A stretch of DNA of 64,000 bases from Rubrivivax sp. (GCA_026125665.1 JAHCKS010000003.1:86331-150330), one strand, 5' to 3'; positions 25,876 to 35,145 are shown, counted from the stretch's first letter. Notes: generated by a model from the sequence alone, not told the origin. A program made the numbers and translations.

Positions 25876-26655
25876 ATGTCCAACATCCTGAGCGAGAAGC
25901 GCGGCCCCGTCGGCCTGCTGACGATCAACCGCCCGAAGACGCTGAACGCGCTCGACGTGGCGACGATGCACGAGCTCGACGCGGCGCTCGCCGCGTTCGA
26001 GGCCGACGACGCGGTGCGCGCGATCGTCGTCACCGGCGCGGGCGAGCGCGCGTTCGTCGCCGGCGGCGACATCGCCGACCTCGACAGCCGCCAGGGTCTG
26101 GCGCACTACCAGCAGTTCGCCGAGGTGATCCACAAACTGATCGGCCGCTTCGAACGCTGCGACAAACCCACGCTGGGCGCGATCAATGGCTGGGCGCTCG
26201 GCGGCGGCACCGAGCTGCTGCTCGCGCTGGACATCCGCCTCGTGGCCGAGGAGGCGAAGCTCGGCCTGCCCGAGATCACGCTCGGCCTGTTCCCGGGCGC
26301 CGGCGGCACGCAGCGGCTGATCCGGCAGATCCCGCTGTGCCGCGCGAAGGAGCTGATGTTCACCGGCGACCAGATCACCGCCGCCGAGGCGGTGGCGCTC
26401 GGCCTCGTGAACCGCGCGGTGCCGCGAGCCGGGCTGCTCGACGAGACGCTCGCGCTGGCCGCGCGCATCGCCGAGAAGTCGCCGCTGGTGCTCAAGCTGC
26501 TCAAGCGCACGCTGCGCGACGGCCTCGAGATGCCGCTGCCGCAGGCGCTGGCGCATGAGCAGGCCATGATCGGCCTGGTACTCGACAGCCGCGACGCGCA
26601 CGAGGGCTGCCGCGCCTTCCTCGAAAAGCGCAAGGCGAACTTCACCGGGGCCTGA
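25876..26655 (+). CDS. Enoyl-CoA hydratase
   Basis: A 259-residue crotonase with both hydratase Glu residues: GGGTELLLALD and GLPEITLGLFPGAGGTQRL. The oxyanion motif is AFVAGGDIADLDS. It is a true hydratase candidate (trans-2-enoyl-CoA to 3-hydroxyacyl-CoA), inserted between E1 beta and E2 with 19- and 4-bp gaps, so the dehydrogenase complex and beta-oxidation steps are made together. Confidence 0.93.
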   Translation: MSNILSEKRGPVGLLTINRPKTLNALDVATMHELDAALAAFEADDAVRAIVVTGAGERAFVAGGDIADLDSRQGLAHYQQFAEVIHKLIGRFERCDKPTLGAINGWALGGGTELLLALDIRLVAEEAKLGLPEITLGLFPGAGGTQRLIRQIPLCRAKELMFTGDQITAAEAVALGLVNRAVPRAGLLDETLALAARIAEKSPLVLKLLKRTLRDGLEMPLPQALAHEQAMIGLVLDSRDAHEGCRAFLEKRKANFTGA

Positions 26656-26659
26656 GCGC

Positions 26660-28021
26660 GTGCGCCACGCCTGGCTGTTGCCCAAGCTCGGCCTCACGAT
26701 GACCGAGGGCGTGCTGGCCGAGTGGACGGTGGCGCCCGGCGCACGCTTCAAGGCCGGCGACTGCGTCTTCGTCGTCGAGAACGACAAGGCCGCCAGCGAG
26801 GTGGCGGCGGAGCACGACGGCGTGATGGAAGCCCCGCTGGTGCAGGTGGGCGACACGGTGGCCGTGGGCACGGTGATCGGGCATTGGGACGACGGGCTCG
26901 ATGCCGCGCCCGCGGCGGCAGCACCGGCGGGAAGCGGCGCGCGGCAGCCCGCGGCTGAGCCATCCGCCGGGCGCCGGGCGGGAAGCGAAGCGCGGCAGTC
27001 CGACGCTGCGCCGCCCGGTGGTCGCCGCCCGGTCACGCCGTGGGCGCGCAAGCTGGCCAACCGCCATGGCGTCGATCTGGCTGCGGTCGCCGGCTCGGGC
27101 CCCGGCGGGCGTGTGCGGGGGCGCGACGTCGAGAAGGCCGCATCGGCAATGCCGGCGGCGGCTGGCGGTGCTGCCGTGCATGCGCCCGCGGGTGCGCCCG
27201 CGCGTGCGCCTGTGCATGCGCCTGTGCATGCGCCCGAGCATGCGCCCGTGCAGGCACCCGTGTATGCGCCGCAGCCCGACGCCGGGACTGCGCGGGTGTT
27301 GCCCGCAACGCCGCTGCCCCTCGTGCCATTGCCCGGCGGCACGGTGCAGCCGTTCAGCGCGCTCCGGCACGCCGTCGCGCGGCGTCTCGTCGCGGCCAAG
27401 CAGCAGATCCCCCACTTCTACCTCGCGCGTGAGGTGGAAGTCTCGGCGCTGCTCGACCTGCACAAGCGGCTGAAGGATCCCGAGGCCGCGCCGCGCCTCA
27501 CGCTCAACCACTTCATCGTCGCGGCGGTCGGCCGGGCGCTCGTCGCGCATCCGGAACTCAACCGCGTCTGGTGCGAGGAGGGCGCACTGCGGCTCGACGC
27601 ACCCGATGTCGGCGTCGCGGTGCATACCGAGCGCGGCCTCGTCGTGCCGGTGCTGCGCAACGCGGGCCGCCTGGGCGTCGGCACGCTGGCGCGGCAGGCC
27701 GGAGCGCTGGTCGAGCGCGCATGCAAGGGCCGCCTCTCCGCGGACGAGATGGCGGGCGCCGCCATCACCGTGTCCAACGCCGGCATGCACGGCCTGGCCG
27801 CGATGGCCTCGATCATCGTGCCGGGCCAGTCGATGATCCTCGGCGTGGGCGCCGTGCGCGAGCTCTTCAGGCCCGACGCCGCCGGCGCCCCGGCGCTGCG
27901 GCGCGAGATCGTGCTGACCCTCTCGCTGGACCACCGCGTGCTCGACGGCGTGGAGGGCGCCGCGCTGCTGGCGGCCGTGGTCGATGCCCTGGCGCACCCC
28001 ACGCGGCTGCTGTTCGACTGA
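26660..28021 (+). CDS. Dihydrolipoamide acyltransferase E2 component
   Basis: A 453-residue E2. The lipoyl domain covers about residues 1-78 with the lipoylated Lys at residue 43 (VENDKAASE). A peripheral-subunit-binding domain follows (TPWARKLANRHGVDLAAVAGSGPGGRVRGRDV). An Ala/Pro linker with repeated xAP units spans about residues 170-205. The catalytic domain ends with LDHRVLDGVEGA, containing the His and Asp of the transacylase site. It starts at GTG 26660, 4 bp after the hydratase. It transfers the acyl group from E1 to CoA. Confidence 0.93.
   Translation: MRHAWLLPKLGLTMTEGVLAEWTVAPGARFKAGDCVFVVENDKAASEVAAEHDGVMEAPLVQVGDTVAVGTVIGHWDDGLDAAPAAAAPAGSGARQPAAEPSAGRRAGSEARQSDAAPPGGRRPVTPWARKLANRHGVDLAAVAGSGPGGRVRGRDVEKAASAMPAAAGGAAVHAPAGAPARAPVHAPVHAPEHAPVQAPVYAPQPDAGTARVLPATPLPLVPLPGGTVQPFSALRHAVARRLVAAKQQIPHFYLAREVEVSALLDLHKRLKDPEAAPRLTLNHFIVAAVGRALVAHPELNRVWCEEGALRLDAPDVGVAVHTERGLVVPVLRNAGRLGVGTLARQAGALVERACKGRLSADEMAGAAITVSNAGMHGLAAMASIIVPGQSMILGVGAVRELFRPDAAGAPALRREIVLTLSLDHRVLDGVEGAALLAAVVDALAHPTRLLFD
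27176..27270. repeat. Minisatellite in the E2 linker (12-bp units, GTGCATGCGCCT-like)
   Basis: About eight imperfect 12-bp units encode successive V/A/E-H-A-P tetrapeptides (APVHAPVHAPEHAPVQAPVYAP). Two adjacent copies are identical. Such arrays change length by slippage while staying in frame, here only altering the mobility of the swinging lipoyl arm. Confidence 0.8.
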
Positions 28022-28042
28022 CACCGCCGACAGAGCACATCC

Positions 28043-29215
28043 ATGGACTTCAGACTCACCGACGAACAGAACCTCATGATCGAAGCCGCCCGAAAGGTGG
28101 GCGACCGTTTCGGCACCGAGTACTGGCGCAAGCAGGACGCGGCCAAACAGTTCCCAAAGGAGTTCTGGCTCGCCGTCTGCGACGCCGGCCTGTGCGGCGC
28201 GGCGCTGCCCATGGCGGTGGGCGGCGCAGGGCTCGGCATGCTCGAACTCGCGCTCGTGGTCGAGACGCTGGCAGCCTGCGGCGGCGGCGCCACCGTCGGC
28301 CAGCTGTTCATGATCAACCCGATCTTCGGCGGCGTGGCGCTGTCGAAGTTCGGCACGCCGGCGATGAAGGCCGAGCTGTTGCCGAAGATCGTCTCCGGCG
28401 AGATCAACTGCTGCATGGCGCTGACCGAGCCCGATGCCGGCACCAACACGCTCGAGTTGCGCAGCTTCGCCGCGGCCGACGGCGACGGCTGGCGGCTCAA
28501 CGGCCGCAAGATCTGGATCACCGGCGTGCCCGACGCGGCCAAGATGCTCGTGGTTGCGCGCACGAAGAAGCTCGCGGAGTGCAAGTCGCGCAGCGACGGC
28601 CTGTCGATGTTCATGATCGACGTCGAGCGCCAGGGGCTCACGCACACCGCGATCGACAAGGTCGGCACGCGCACGCTGGCCTCCAGCAGCGTGTTCTTCG
28701 ACGACGTGCGCGTCGCTGCCGACGAGCTGGTGGGCACCGTGCACCGCGGCTGGCACGAGCTGCTGGACGTGCTCAACACCGAGCGCATCGTCACCACCGC
28801 GGCGCTCGCCGGCACCGGCGCGCTGGCGATCCGGCTGGCCGTGAGCTACGCCAACGAGCGCAGGGTGTTCGGCGACAAGCCGGTCTCCAGTTACCAGGGT
28901 CTGCAGTTCCCGCTCGCGCAGTGCCACGTCGAGGTCGAGGCAGCGAAGCTGCTCAACCTGAAGGCCGCGACCAACTGCGACATGGGCCTGCCCTACGGCA
29001 GCGAGGCCAACGCCGCCAAGCTGCTGGCCGCGCAGGCAGTGGCGCGCGCCACCGAGCGCGCGATGCAGACGATGGGCGGCATGGGCTACGCGAGCGAGTT
29101 CCACGTCGAGCGGCTGTGGCGCGACGCGCGGCTGTTCCGCTTCGCGCCGGTGTCCGAGGAGATGATCCTCAACTACGTGGCGAACCACGACCTCGGCATG
29201 CCGCGGTCCTACTGA
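28043..29215 (+). CDS. Acyl-CoA dehydrogenase, catalytic base in G-helix position (IVD-type)
   Basis: A 390-residue flavoprotein of full ACAD length. Substrate/flavin motifs CMALTEPDAGTNTL and WITGVPDAAKM are clear. The usual C-terminal Glu is replaced (FAPVSEEM instead of YEGTSEIQ), but NTERIV supplies a Glu where isovaleryl-CoA dehydrogenase has its base. This favours branched or long acyl-CoA substrates. Fifth catabolic gene of the IclR operon, 21 bp after E2. Confidence 0.92.
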   Translation: MDFRLTDEQNLMIEAARKVGDRFGTEYWRKQDAAKQFPKEFWLAVCDAGLCGAALPMAVGGAGLGMLELALVVETLAACGGGATVGQLFMINPIFGGVALSKFGTPAMKAELLPKIVSGEINCCMALTEPDAGTNTLELRSFAAADGDGWRLNGRKIWITGVPDAAKMLVVARTKKLAECKSRSDGLSMFMIDVERQGLTHTAIDKVGTRTLASSSVFFDDVRVAADELVGTVHRGWHELLDVLNTERIVTTAALAGTGALAIRLAVSYANERRVFGDKPVSSYQGLQFPLAQCHVEVEAAKLLNLKAATNCDMGLPYGSEANAAKLLAAQAVARATERAMQTMGGMGYASEFHVERLWRDARLFRFAPVSEEMILNYVANHDLGMPRSY

Positions 29216-29236
29216 AGACTCGCCGGGTAGCCTGTG

Positions 29237-30748
29237 ATGGTGAACCTGAGTGCCGCCGTGCTGCGCTGGGCGCGCGCCGAGGCGGCGCGGCCGGCACTGC
29301 TCTACGGCGATCAGCGACTGGGCTACGGCGATCTCGCCGCGCGCCTGGCCGCCACCGCCGGCAGCCTGCGCGCGCGCGGCATCGGCGAGGGCGACATCGT
29401 CGCGCTGCTGATGAAGAACAGCGCCGCGTTCATCGAGCTTGCGCTCGCGGTGAGCCACCTCGGCGCGGTGCTGCTGCCGGTCAACTACCGGCTCGGCGCC
29501 GACGAGGTGGCCTACATCGTCGGCCACGCGGGCGTGAAGCTGCTGCTCGTCGACGACGAGCTGCGCGCGCTGGCCGGAGACTTCGCGGGCGTGGTGGTCG
29601 TGGACGAGGCGGCGCAGTCGGACAGCCGCCGCATCGGCCCCGCGGCCGAGCCCTTGCCCGAGCCCTGCGTGCGGCGGCCCGACGACCTGTTCCGCCTGAT
29701 GTACACGTCGGGTACCACCGACCGGCCCAAGGGTGTGATCCACAGCTACGCCAACTACCACTGGAAGTGCCTCGACCACATCGCCGTGCTCGGCCTGCAC
29801 GGCAACGAGCGGCTGCTCGTCGTCGGGCCGCTGTACCACGTGGGCGCGTTCGACCTGCCCGGGCTCGCGGTGCTGCAGATGGGCGGCCTGCTCGCCGTGA
29901 TGCGCGAGTTCGAGCCGGAGGCGACGCTCGCGCTGATCGAGCGCGAGAAGCTCACCGCCGCCTGGATGGCGCCGGTGATGCTGAACCGCCTGTTGGCGCT
30001 GCCCGGGCGCGAGCGCTACGACCTGGGCAGCCTGCGCTGGCAGATCGGCGGCGGTGAGCGCACGCCCGAGGAGCGCATCCGCGAGTTCCGCTCGCTGTTC
30101 GCCAACGGGCGCTACATCGACGGCTACGGGCTGACCGAAAGCTGCTCCGGCGACACGCTGATGGAAGCCGGCCGCGAGATCGAGAAGATCGGCTCGACCG
30201 GGCGCGCGCTGCCTCATGTGGAACTGCGCGTCTGCGACGACGACGGCCGGCCGCTGCCGGCCGGTGAGGCCGGCGAGATCTGCCTGCGCGGGCCGAAGGT
30301 CACTTCCGGCTATTGGCGCGACGCGGACAAGACGGCGGCGAGCTTCCATGCCGGCGGCTGGTTCCGCACCGGCGACGTCGGCCACCTCGACGCCGAGGGC
30401 TTCCTGTTCCTCACCGACCGCAAGAAGGACATGATCATCAGCGGTGGCGAGAACATCGCTTCGAGCGAGGTCGAGCGCGTGCTCTACCAGCTGCCGCAGG
30501 TGCTCGAGGCCGCGGCCGTCGGCCTGCCCGACGCGCAGTGGGGCGAACGCGTGGCGGCCGTGGTCGTGCTGCGGCCCGGCACGACGCTCTTGCTGCAGGA
30601 AGTGCAGGCGTTCTGCCGCGGCAAGCTCGGCGGCTTCAAGCTGCCGCGCCAGCTCGTGCTGCGCGAGTCGCTGCCGCGTCTGCCTTCGGGCAAGGTGCTC
30701 AAGCGGGTGCTGCGCGCGGAACTGGCGGCCCATCCAACGGAGAACTGA
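29237..30748 (+). CDS. Acyl-CoA synthetase (AMP-forming)
   Basis: A 503-residue ANL-superfamily ligase. The P-loop is LMYTSGTTDRPKGV, the adenylate motifs are GYGLTESCSGD and WFRTGDVGHLDAEGFLFLTDRKKDMIISGGENI, and the C-terminal catalytic Lys is in LPSGKVLKR. It activates a carboxylic acid to its CoA ester at the expense of ATP. A GTG one codon upstream is an alternative start. Its place in the IclR operon suggests that it activates the pathway substrate. Confidence 0.93.
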   Translation: MVNLSAAVLRWARAEAARPALLYGDQRLGYGDLAARLAATAGSLRARGIGEGDIVALLMKNSAAFIELALAVSHLGAVLLPVNYRLGADEVAYIVGHAGVKLLLVDDELRALAGDFAGVVVVDEAAQSDSRRIGPAAEPLPEPCVRRPDDLFRLMYTSGTTDRPKGVIHSYANYHWKCLDHIAVLGLHGNERLLVVGPLYHVGAFDLPGLAVLQMGGLLAVMREFEPEATLALIEREKLTAAWMAPVMLNRLLALPGRERYDLGSLRWQIGGGERTPEERIREFRSLFANGRYIDGYGLTESCSGDTLMEAGREIEKIGSTGRALPHVELRVCDDDGRPLPAGEAGEICLRGPKVTSGYWRDADKTAASFHAGGWFRTGDVGHLDAEGFLFLTDRKKDMIISGGENIASSEVERVLYQLPQVLEAAAVGLPDAQWGERVAAVVVLRPGTTLLLQEVQAFCRGKLGGFKLPRQLVLRESLPRLPSGKVLKRVLRAELAAHPTEN

Positions 30749-30749
30749 A

Positions 30750-31532
30750 ATGAAGCTCGACTTCTCCGGCCAGGTGGCCGTGGTGACCGGCGGCGCCAGC
30801 GGCATCGGCGAGGCCTGCGCGCAGGTGCTGGCCGCGGCCGGGGCGCGCGTGGTGGTGGCCGACCGCAACCTCGCTGCCGCGCAGGCGGTGGCAGCGGCCA
30901 CGGGCGGCATCGCGGTCGCGCTCGACGTGGGAGATGACGCGTCGGTCGACGCCGCCGTGGCGGCCGTCGAGGCGCAGTGCGGCGTGCCGCAGGTGCTCGT
31001 CAACAGCGCCGGCGTGCTGCAGCGCACGCTGCCGCCCGAGGAGCTGACGCTGCGCGAGTGGGACTTCGTCGCGCGCATCGACCTGCGCGGTACCTACCTG
31101 TGCTGCGCGCGTTTCGGCGCGGCGATGGCGCGCGCAGGCGGCGGGGCCATCGTCAACATCGCGTCGGTGGCCGGGATGGGCTCTGGCCCGCTGCATTCGT
31201 ACGGTCCGGCCAAGGCCGGCGTCATCAACCTCACCGAGTGCCTGGCGGCCGAATGGGGGTCGAAGGGCGTGCGCGTGAACGCCGTGTCGCCCGGGTTCAC
31301 GCACACGCCGGCGCTCGAGAAGGGCATCACCACGCGCACGCTCGCCGCGGACGACATGGCGGGCAACAGCGCGCTCGGCCGGCTGATCCAGCCGCGCGAG
31401 ATCGCCCATGCGGTGGCCTTTCTGGCCTCGACGCAGGCTTCGGCGATCACCGGCATCAACCTGCCGGTCGATGCGGGCTGCCTCGTGGCCACGCCCTGGG
31501 CCAGCTACGGTGGGCTGCGGCAGGCGGGTTGA
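30750..31532 (+). CDS. Short-chain dehydrogenase/reductase
   Basis: A 260-residue classical SDR: cofactor motif TGGASGIGEA, NSAG, catalytic Ser in NIASVAG, Tyr and Lys in SYGPAKAG. An acidic residue after the second strand (VVVADRN) predicts NAD(H) preference. It probably oxidises a 3-hydroxyacyl-CoA in the IclR operon. It starts one base after the ligase stop; the open frame upstream is not used. Confidence 0.92.
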   Translation: MKLDFSGQVAVVTGGASGIGEACAQVLAAAGARVVVADRNLAAAQAVAAATGGIAVALDVGDDASVDAAVAAVEAQCGVPQVLVNSAGVLQRTLPPEELTLREWDFVARIDLRGTYLCCARFGAAMARAGGGAIVNIASVAGMGSGPLHSYGPAKAGVINLTECLAAEWGSKGVRVNAVSPGFTHTPALEKGITTRTLAADDMAGNSALGRLIQPREIAHAVAFLASTQASAITGINLPVDAGCLVATPWASYGGLRQAG

Positions 31533-31540
31533 GGCCGGGC

Positions 31541-31557
31541 ACCGGCTTGTGGCCGGT
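31541..31557. terminator. Small hairpin between convergent operons
   Basis: ACCGGC-TTGTG-GCCGGT forms a 6-bp stem with a 5-nt loop in the 24-bp gap between the converging SDR and ACAD genes. There is no U-tract, so termination here is only possible. Confidence 0.35.
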
Positions 31558-32714
31558 CAAGAGGTGTCCAGGAGGTACTTGCCGATGATCACGCGCTGGA
31601 TCTCGTTGGAGCCGTCGAAGATCTGGATCGCCTTGGCGTCGCGCATCATTCGCTCCACTTGGTACTCGCGCATGTAGCCGCAGCCGCCGAGGATCTGGAC
31701 CGCCTCCGTGGTCACCCGCATGGCTGCATCGGCGGCGTGGCACTTGGCCATCGAGACCTGGGCCTGCGTCCGGGCGCTCACGTCGGGCAGCTCGTTGTCG
31801 ACGCGCCAGTTGGTGTCGCGCAGCAGCAGCTGGGACTGCCTGAGCGCGATGGCCATGTCGGCGAGCTTGAAGCTCACGCCCTGGAACTTGCCGATCTTGC
31901 GGCCGAAGGCCTCGCGCTGGTTGGCATAGAGCGTGGCGGCGTCGAGCGCCGCGCGCGCCAGGCCCGTGGCGATGGCGGCCGCGCCCCAGCAGCGCATCGT
32001 GTTGGCGACCATCGTCAGCGCCCGCCAGCCCTCGCCCACGTTGCCGATCAGGCAGTCGTCGGCGATCTCGACCTCGTCGAAGACGACGTCGGCCAGCACC
32101 TGGGCCCTGAAGCCCATCTTGCGCTCCGGCTTGCCGAAACTCAGGCCCTTGGCATCACCGGGAACCACGAAGCACGAGATGTCTTCCCGCCCCGCGCCCG
32201 TGCGCGCGAAGACCAGGTAGCAGCCCGAGACCGTGGCGCTGGAGATCCAGCGCTTGCGCCCGTTGAGCACCCAGCCGCCGCCGCGCCGGTGGGCACGCGT
32301 GTGCATCGCGCGTGCGTCCGAGCCGACCTCCGGCTCGGACAGGCAGAACGCCAGCACCATCGGTTTGCTCGTGATCAGGCGATGGAAGGCCTCGCGTTGA
32401 TGCGGCTTGGCCACCGCGCCGACGATGCGCATCGGCGAGAAGCACGACAACAGCACGGAGCCCAGCGCGGGCATCGCGACGGATATTTCCTCGATCACGA
32501 CCGAGAGGGTCTGGCAATTGGCGTCCATGCCGCCGTATTCCTGGGGCAAGGGCATGCGCAGGATGCCCGCCTCCAGCAAAGGCTCCAGCAGTTCGATCGG
32601 AAAGCGCTCATTCGCGTCGCAATCCTCGACCAGCGGCGCGACGTGCTTGTCGCGGAATTGGCGGACCGATTCCCGGATGGCGAGGATGTCGGCGTCGAAG
32701 TAGATCTCGTTCAT
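31557..32714 (-). CDS. Acyl-CoA dehydrogenase (Asp at the C-terminal base position)
   Basis: A 385-residue ACAD with LAFCLSEPEVGSDARAM, WISSATVSG and RDAKAIQIFDGSNEIQRVIIG. The usual Glu of YEGTSEIQ is Asp here, and no ER pair is seen in the G-helix segment (NTMRCWG). The substitution is conservative, and activity or substrate range may be altered. Last gene of the minus-strand operon that starts at the thiolase; overlaps the ligase by ATGA. Confidence 0.92.
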   Translation of the reverse strand: MNEIYFDADILAIRESVRQFRDKHVAPLVEDCDANERFPIELLEPLLEAGILRMPLPQEYGGMDANCQTLSVVIEEISVAMPALGSVLLSCFSPMRIVGAVAKPHQREAFHRLITSKPMVLAFCLSEPEVGSDARAMHTRAHRRGGGWVLNGRKRWISSATVSGCYLVFARTGAGREDISCFVVPGDAKGLSFGKPERKMGFRAQVLADVVFDEVEIADDCLIGNVGEGWRALTMVANTMRCWGAAAIATGLARAALDAATLYANQREAFGRKIGKFQGVSFKLADMAIALRQSQLLLRDTNWRVDNELPDVSARTQAQVSMAKCHAADAAMRVTTEAVQILGGCGYMREYQVERMMRDAKAIQIFDGSNEIQRVIIGKYLLDTS

Positions 32715-34369
32715 GTCGTCCCGCTGCCGAGTGGGCGTTCGATGCCGTCAGGCGCGGCATGGGAGAGGGATTCGCGAATCAGGTACTTCTGGATCTTGCC
32801 GCTGGGTGTCTGGGGCAGCTCGGGCCGGATGACGAGCCTCTCGGGCAGCTTGTAGCGGCTCACGCCCCGCTGAGCGAGAAACTCGACGATGTCGGCCAGG
32901 CTCAGTTGCGCACCGTCGTGCAGGACGACCACGGCCACGGCGGTTTCGCCCAGGCGCTCGTGCGGCTGCCCGACGAGGGCGACGCGGCGCACGGCCGGGT
33001 GCTCGACCAGCAGGTCTTCCACCTCGCGCGCGGAAACGTTCTGCCCGCCACGGATGATGATGTCCTTGATGCGCCCGCTGATCTCGAGCGTGCGGTCGGA
33101 GCGCACCACGGCGAGGTCGCCCGAGCGATACCAGCCCTGGTCGTCGATCGCGCGCGCCGTCAGCCCGGGTTCGTCGAGATAGCCGATGAACAGGTTCGGG
33201 CCGCGCGACACTTCCTCGCCTTCGATGCCCGGCCCGAGCAGAGCACCGTCGGCGCCGATGACGCCGATCTCGATGTGGGGCAGGGCCTCGCCGTCGGTCT
33301 CCCAGCGTTGCTGCAACGGTGCGTCGGGGCGCAGCAGCGCGTGCGGCGGGCTCTCGGTCGAGCCGTACAGCGGTAGCACCGTCACGCCGGCAGCATGGGC
33401 CCGCCGGACGGTTGCTTCCGGCAAGGGCGCGCCGCCGCAGACGAAGAACTTCAACGCCGGCAGGCCGGCCCCCGCGGCCTCGAGGGCCTCGATCGTGTCG
33501 TGCAGGAAGGGCGTCGCACCGACCGTCCAGGTGACCCCCTCTAGACGCATCACCTGCACCGCACGCCGGGCGTCGAAGATGTCCTGCAGCACGAGCGTGC
33601 AGCCCAGCGTGAGGTTCAGCACGAGCCCGTGCAGCAGCCCGGTGGCGTGCGAGACGGGGGTCGCGATGAAGCAGGCGTCGTCGGCGCCGAGCCCGAGCCG
33701 CTCGGCGAACACGCGCTCGCCGAAAAGCAGCGTGTTGTGCGTGTGGACAACGCCCTTGGGCTTGCTCTCGGTGCCCGAGGTGAAGAGGACGGCCGCCGGC
33801 GCGTCGGGGTCGCAGCGTGCGGCCGCTGCGAGGGGCTCGGCTTCGAGTGCGCGCTCGAACGCCGTGCCGACCGCCGTCCCGCCCGCGGCGCCGCCGTCGC
33901 CGACGAGCAGGCAGATCGGCGGCAGCGCCTGCTGCCGGCGAATCGCCTCGAGGTGGCGGCCGTAGTCGGTGCTGCGGAAGCGGCCGGCCGCCACGATGGC
34001 CTTGGAGCTGCACCTGGCCAGCACGTACGCGAGGTCGCTCCAGCCGTAGGTCGGCGGCGCGGTGTGCAGCACCCCGCCCAGCTTGTAGACCGCGAGCATC
34101 ACGACGGCGGTGCAGCACCAGTTCGGCAGGTGCAGCGTGAGCACGTCGCCTTCGGCGAAGCCCTGCGAGCGCAGGTACCCCGCAAGTCGTGATGACTGGT
34201 GATCCAGCTCTGCGTAGCTCAGGCGGGTACCGCGTGCGTCGATGACGGCGCTCTTGCCCGGCGTGGCGGCGATCCTGTCCGCGACCCGGTCGAGTATCGA
34301 TTGCTCCCGCCAATGTCCGGCGGCGTGCCAGCGCGCCGCCCACTCGGGCCGGGGTCGAAGCGCGATCAC
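32711..34369 (-). CDS. AMP-dependent acyl-CoA ligase (2,3-dihydroxybenzoate/cyclohexanecarboxylate-ligase-like)
   Basis: A 552-residue ANL ligase. The P-loop is VLFTSGTESKPKGV, followed by LPLYGSTE, WYRSGDLAVVRSDRTLEISGRIKDIIIRGGQNV and the catalytic Lys in TPSGKIQKY. A GTG start overlapping the SDR stop (GTGA) fits the conserved N-terminus; the long open frame further upstream is antisense or out of frame to the SDR and not used. It activates an acid for the adjacent ACAD. Confidence 0.9.
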   Translation of the reverse strand: MIALRPRPEWAARWHAAGHWREQSILDRVADRIAATPGKSAVIDARGTRLSYAELDHQSSRLAGYLRSQGFAEGDVLTLHLPNWCCTAVVMLAVYKLGGVLHTAPPTYGWSDLAYVLARCSSKAIVAAGRFRSTDYGRHLEAIRRQQALPPICLLVGDGGAAGGTAVGTAFERALEAEPLAAAARCDPDAPAAVLFTSGTESKPKGVVHTHNTLLFGERVFAERLGLGADDACFIATPVSHATGLLHGLVLNLTLGCTLVLQDIFDARRAVQVMRLEGVTWTVGATPFLHDTIEALEAAGAGLPALKFFVCGGAPLPEATVRRAHAAGVTVLPLYGSTESPPHALLRPDAPLQQRWETDGEALPHIEIGVIGADGALLGPGIEGEEVSRGPNLFIGYLDEPGLTARAIDDQGWYRSGDLAVVRSDRTLEISGRIKDIIIRGGQNVSAREVEDLLVEHPAVRRVALVGQPHERLGETAVAVVVLHDGAQLSLADIVEFLAQRGVSRYKLPERLVIRPELPQTPSGKIQKYLIRESLSHAAPDGIERPLGSGTT

Positions 34370-35145
34370 GTCTTGGACCCCGTATCCGGTCGGCCGGAGA
34401 AGAGCCCGTGGATGGCATCGCCGACGCCGCCGTCCACCGCGATGTTCTGGCCGGTCATGTAGGCGCCGGCGGGGCTGAGGAGGAACTCGACGATGCGCGC
34501 GATCTCCTCGGGTGTGCCGATGCGGTGCATCGGCACGAGCGCTTCGCGCTGCCGCCGGGATGCCTCGTCGGCATAGATGGCCTCGGTCAGCGGCGTGCGC
34601 ACCATGCCCGGCGAGACGGCGTTCACGCGCAGGCCGTCGGCGGCCCACTCCTGCGCCAGCTGGCGCACCAGCATCAGCAGCGCGGCCTTGGACGCGGAGT
34701 AGCCGCCGGCGCCGGCATAGGGATGCATGCCCGAGATCGACGCCACGACGGCGACGCAGCCCTGGGTGGCCCGCAGGTGCGGATAGGCCGCCTTGGCGAG
34801 CAGCCAGGGCGCGCGCACGTTGACGGCGTGCACCCGGTCCCAATCCTGCACCTGCGTTTGCGCGAGCGATCCGGGGAAGGCGATGCCCGCGTTGCTGACG
34901 AGCGCATCGAGCCCGCCCATGGCCGAGACGGCCGCGTCGACCAGTTGTGCCGGCACCGCCGGCTCGGACAGGTCACCGTGCAGGGCGTGCGCCTTGCCGC
35001 CGGCGGACGCGATCTGCGCCACCACCGCTTGAAGTTCCGCCCGATGCGAAGAGCCGCACGCGGCGATCTCGGCGCCCGAGTGCGCGAGCCGAACGCAGAT
35101 CGCAGCGCCGATGCCGCGGCTGGCGCCGGTGACGAGAACACGCAT
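34366..35145 (-). CDS. Short-chain dehydrogenase/reductase
   Basis: A 259-residue classical SDR: TGASRGIGAA, NAGIAF, catalytic Ser in VASISGMH, Tyr and Lys in YSASKAAL. GGAGG precedes the ATG. It follows the TetR gene by 21 bp and overlaps the ligase by GTGA. Likely 3-hydroxyacyl-CoA or related alcohol dehydrogenase in the same minus-strand pathway. It has Gly-Ser-Ser after the second strand, compatible with NADP(H). Confidence 0.92.
   Translation of the reverse strand: MRVLVTGASRGIGAAICVRLAHSGAEIAACGSSHRAELQAVVAQIASAGGKAHALHGDLSEPAVPAQLVDAAVSAMGGLDALVSNAGIAFPGSLAQTQVQDWDRVHAVNVRAPWLLAKAAYPHLRATQGCVAVVASISGMHPYAGAGGYSASKAALLMLVRQLAQEWAADGLRVNAVSPGMVRTPLTEAIYADEASRRQREALVPMHRIGTPEEIARIVEFLLSPAGAYMTGQNIAVDGGVGDAIHGLFSGRPDTGSKT

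Noticed and set aside
23857-28021. Naming the E1/E2 genes acoA, acoB, acoC
   Set aside because: The class is similar, but there are no acoR, acoX or lpd neighbours and the operon is mixed with ligase, ACAD and SDR genes, so acetoin is not supported.
26642-31078. 1478-codon minus-strand open frame opposite the E2/ACAD/ligase/SDR genes
   Set aside because: Translation is Arg/His/Ala-rich without any domain; it mirrors codon bias of the plus-strand genes.
34370-34843. N-terminal extension of the ligase at 32711-34369
   Set aside because: The extension lies out of frame inside the SDR gene and is Arg/Ala-rich; the GTG at 34367-34369 gives the normal ligase N-terminus.
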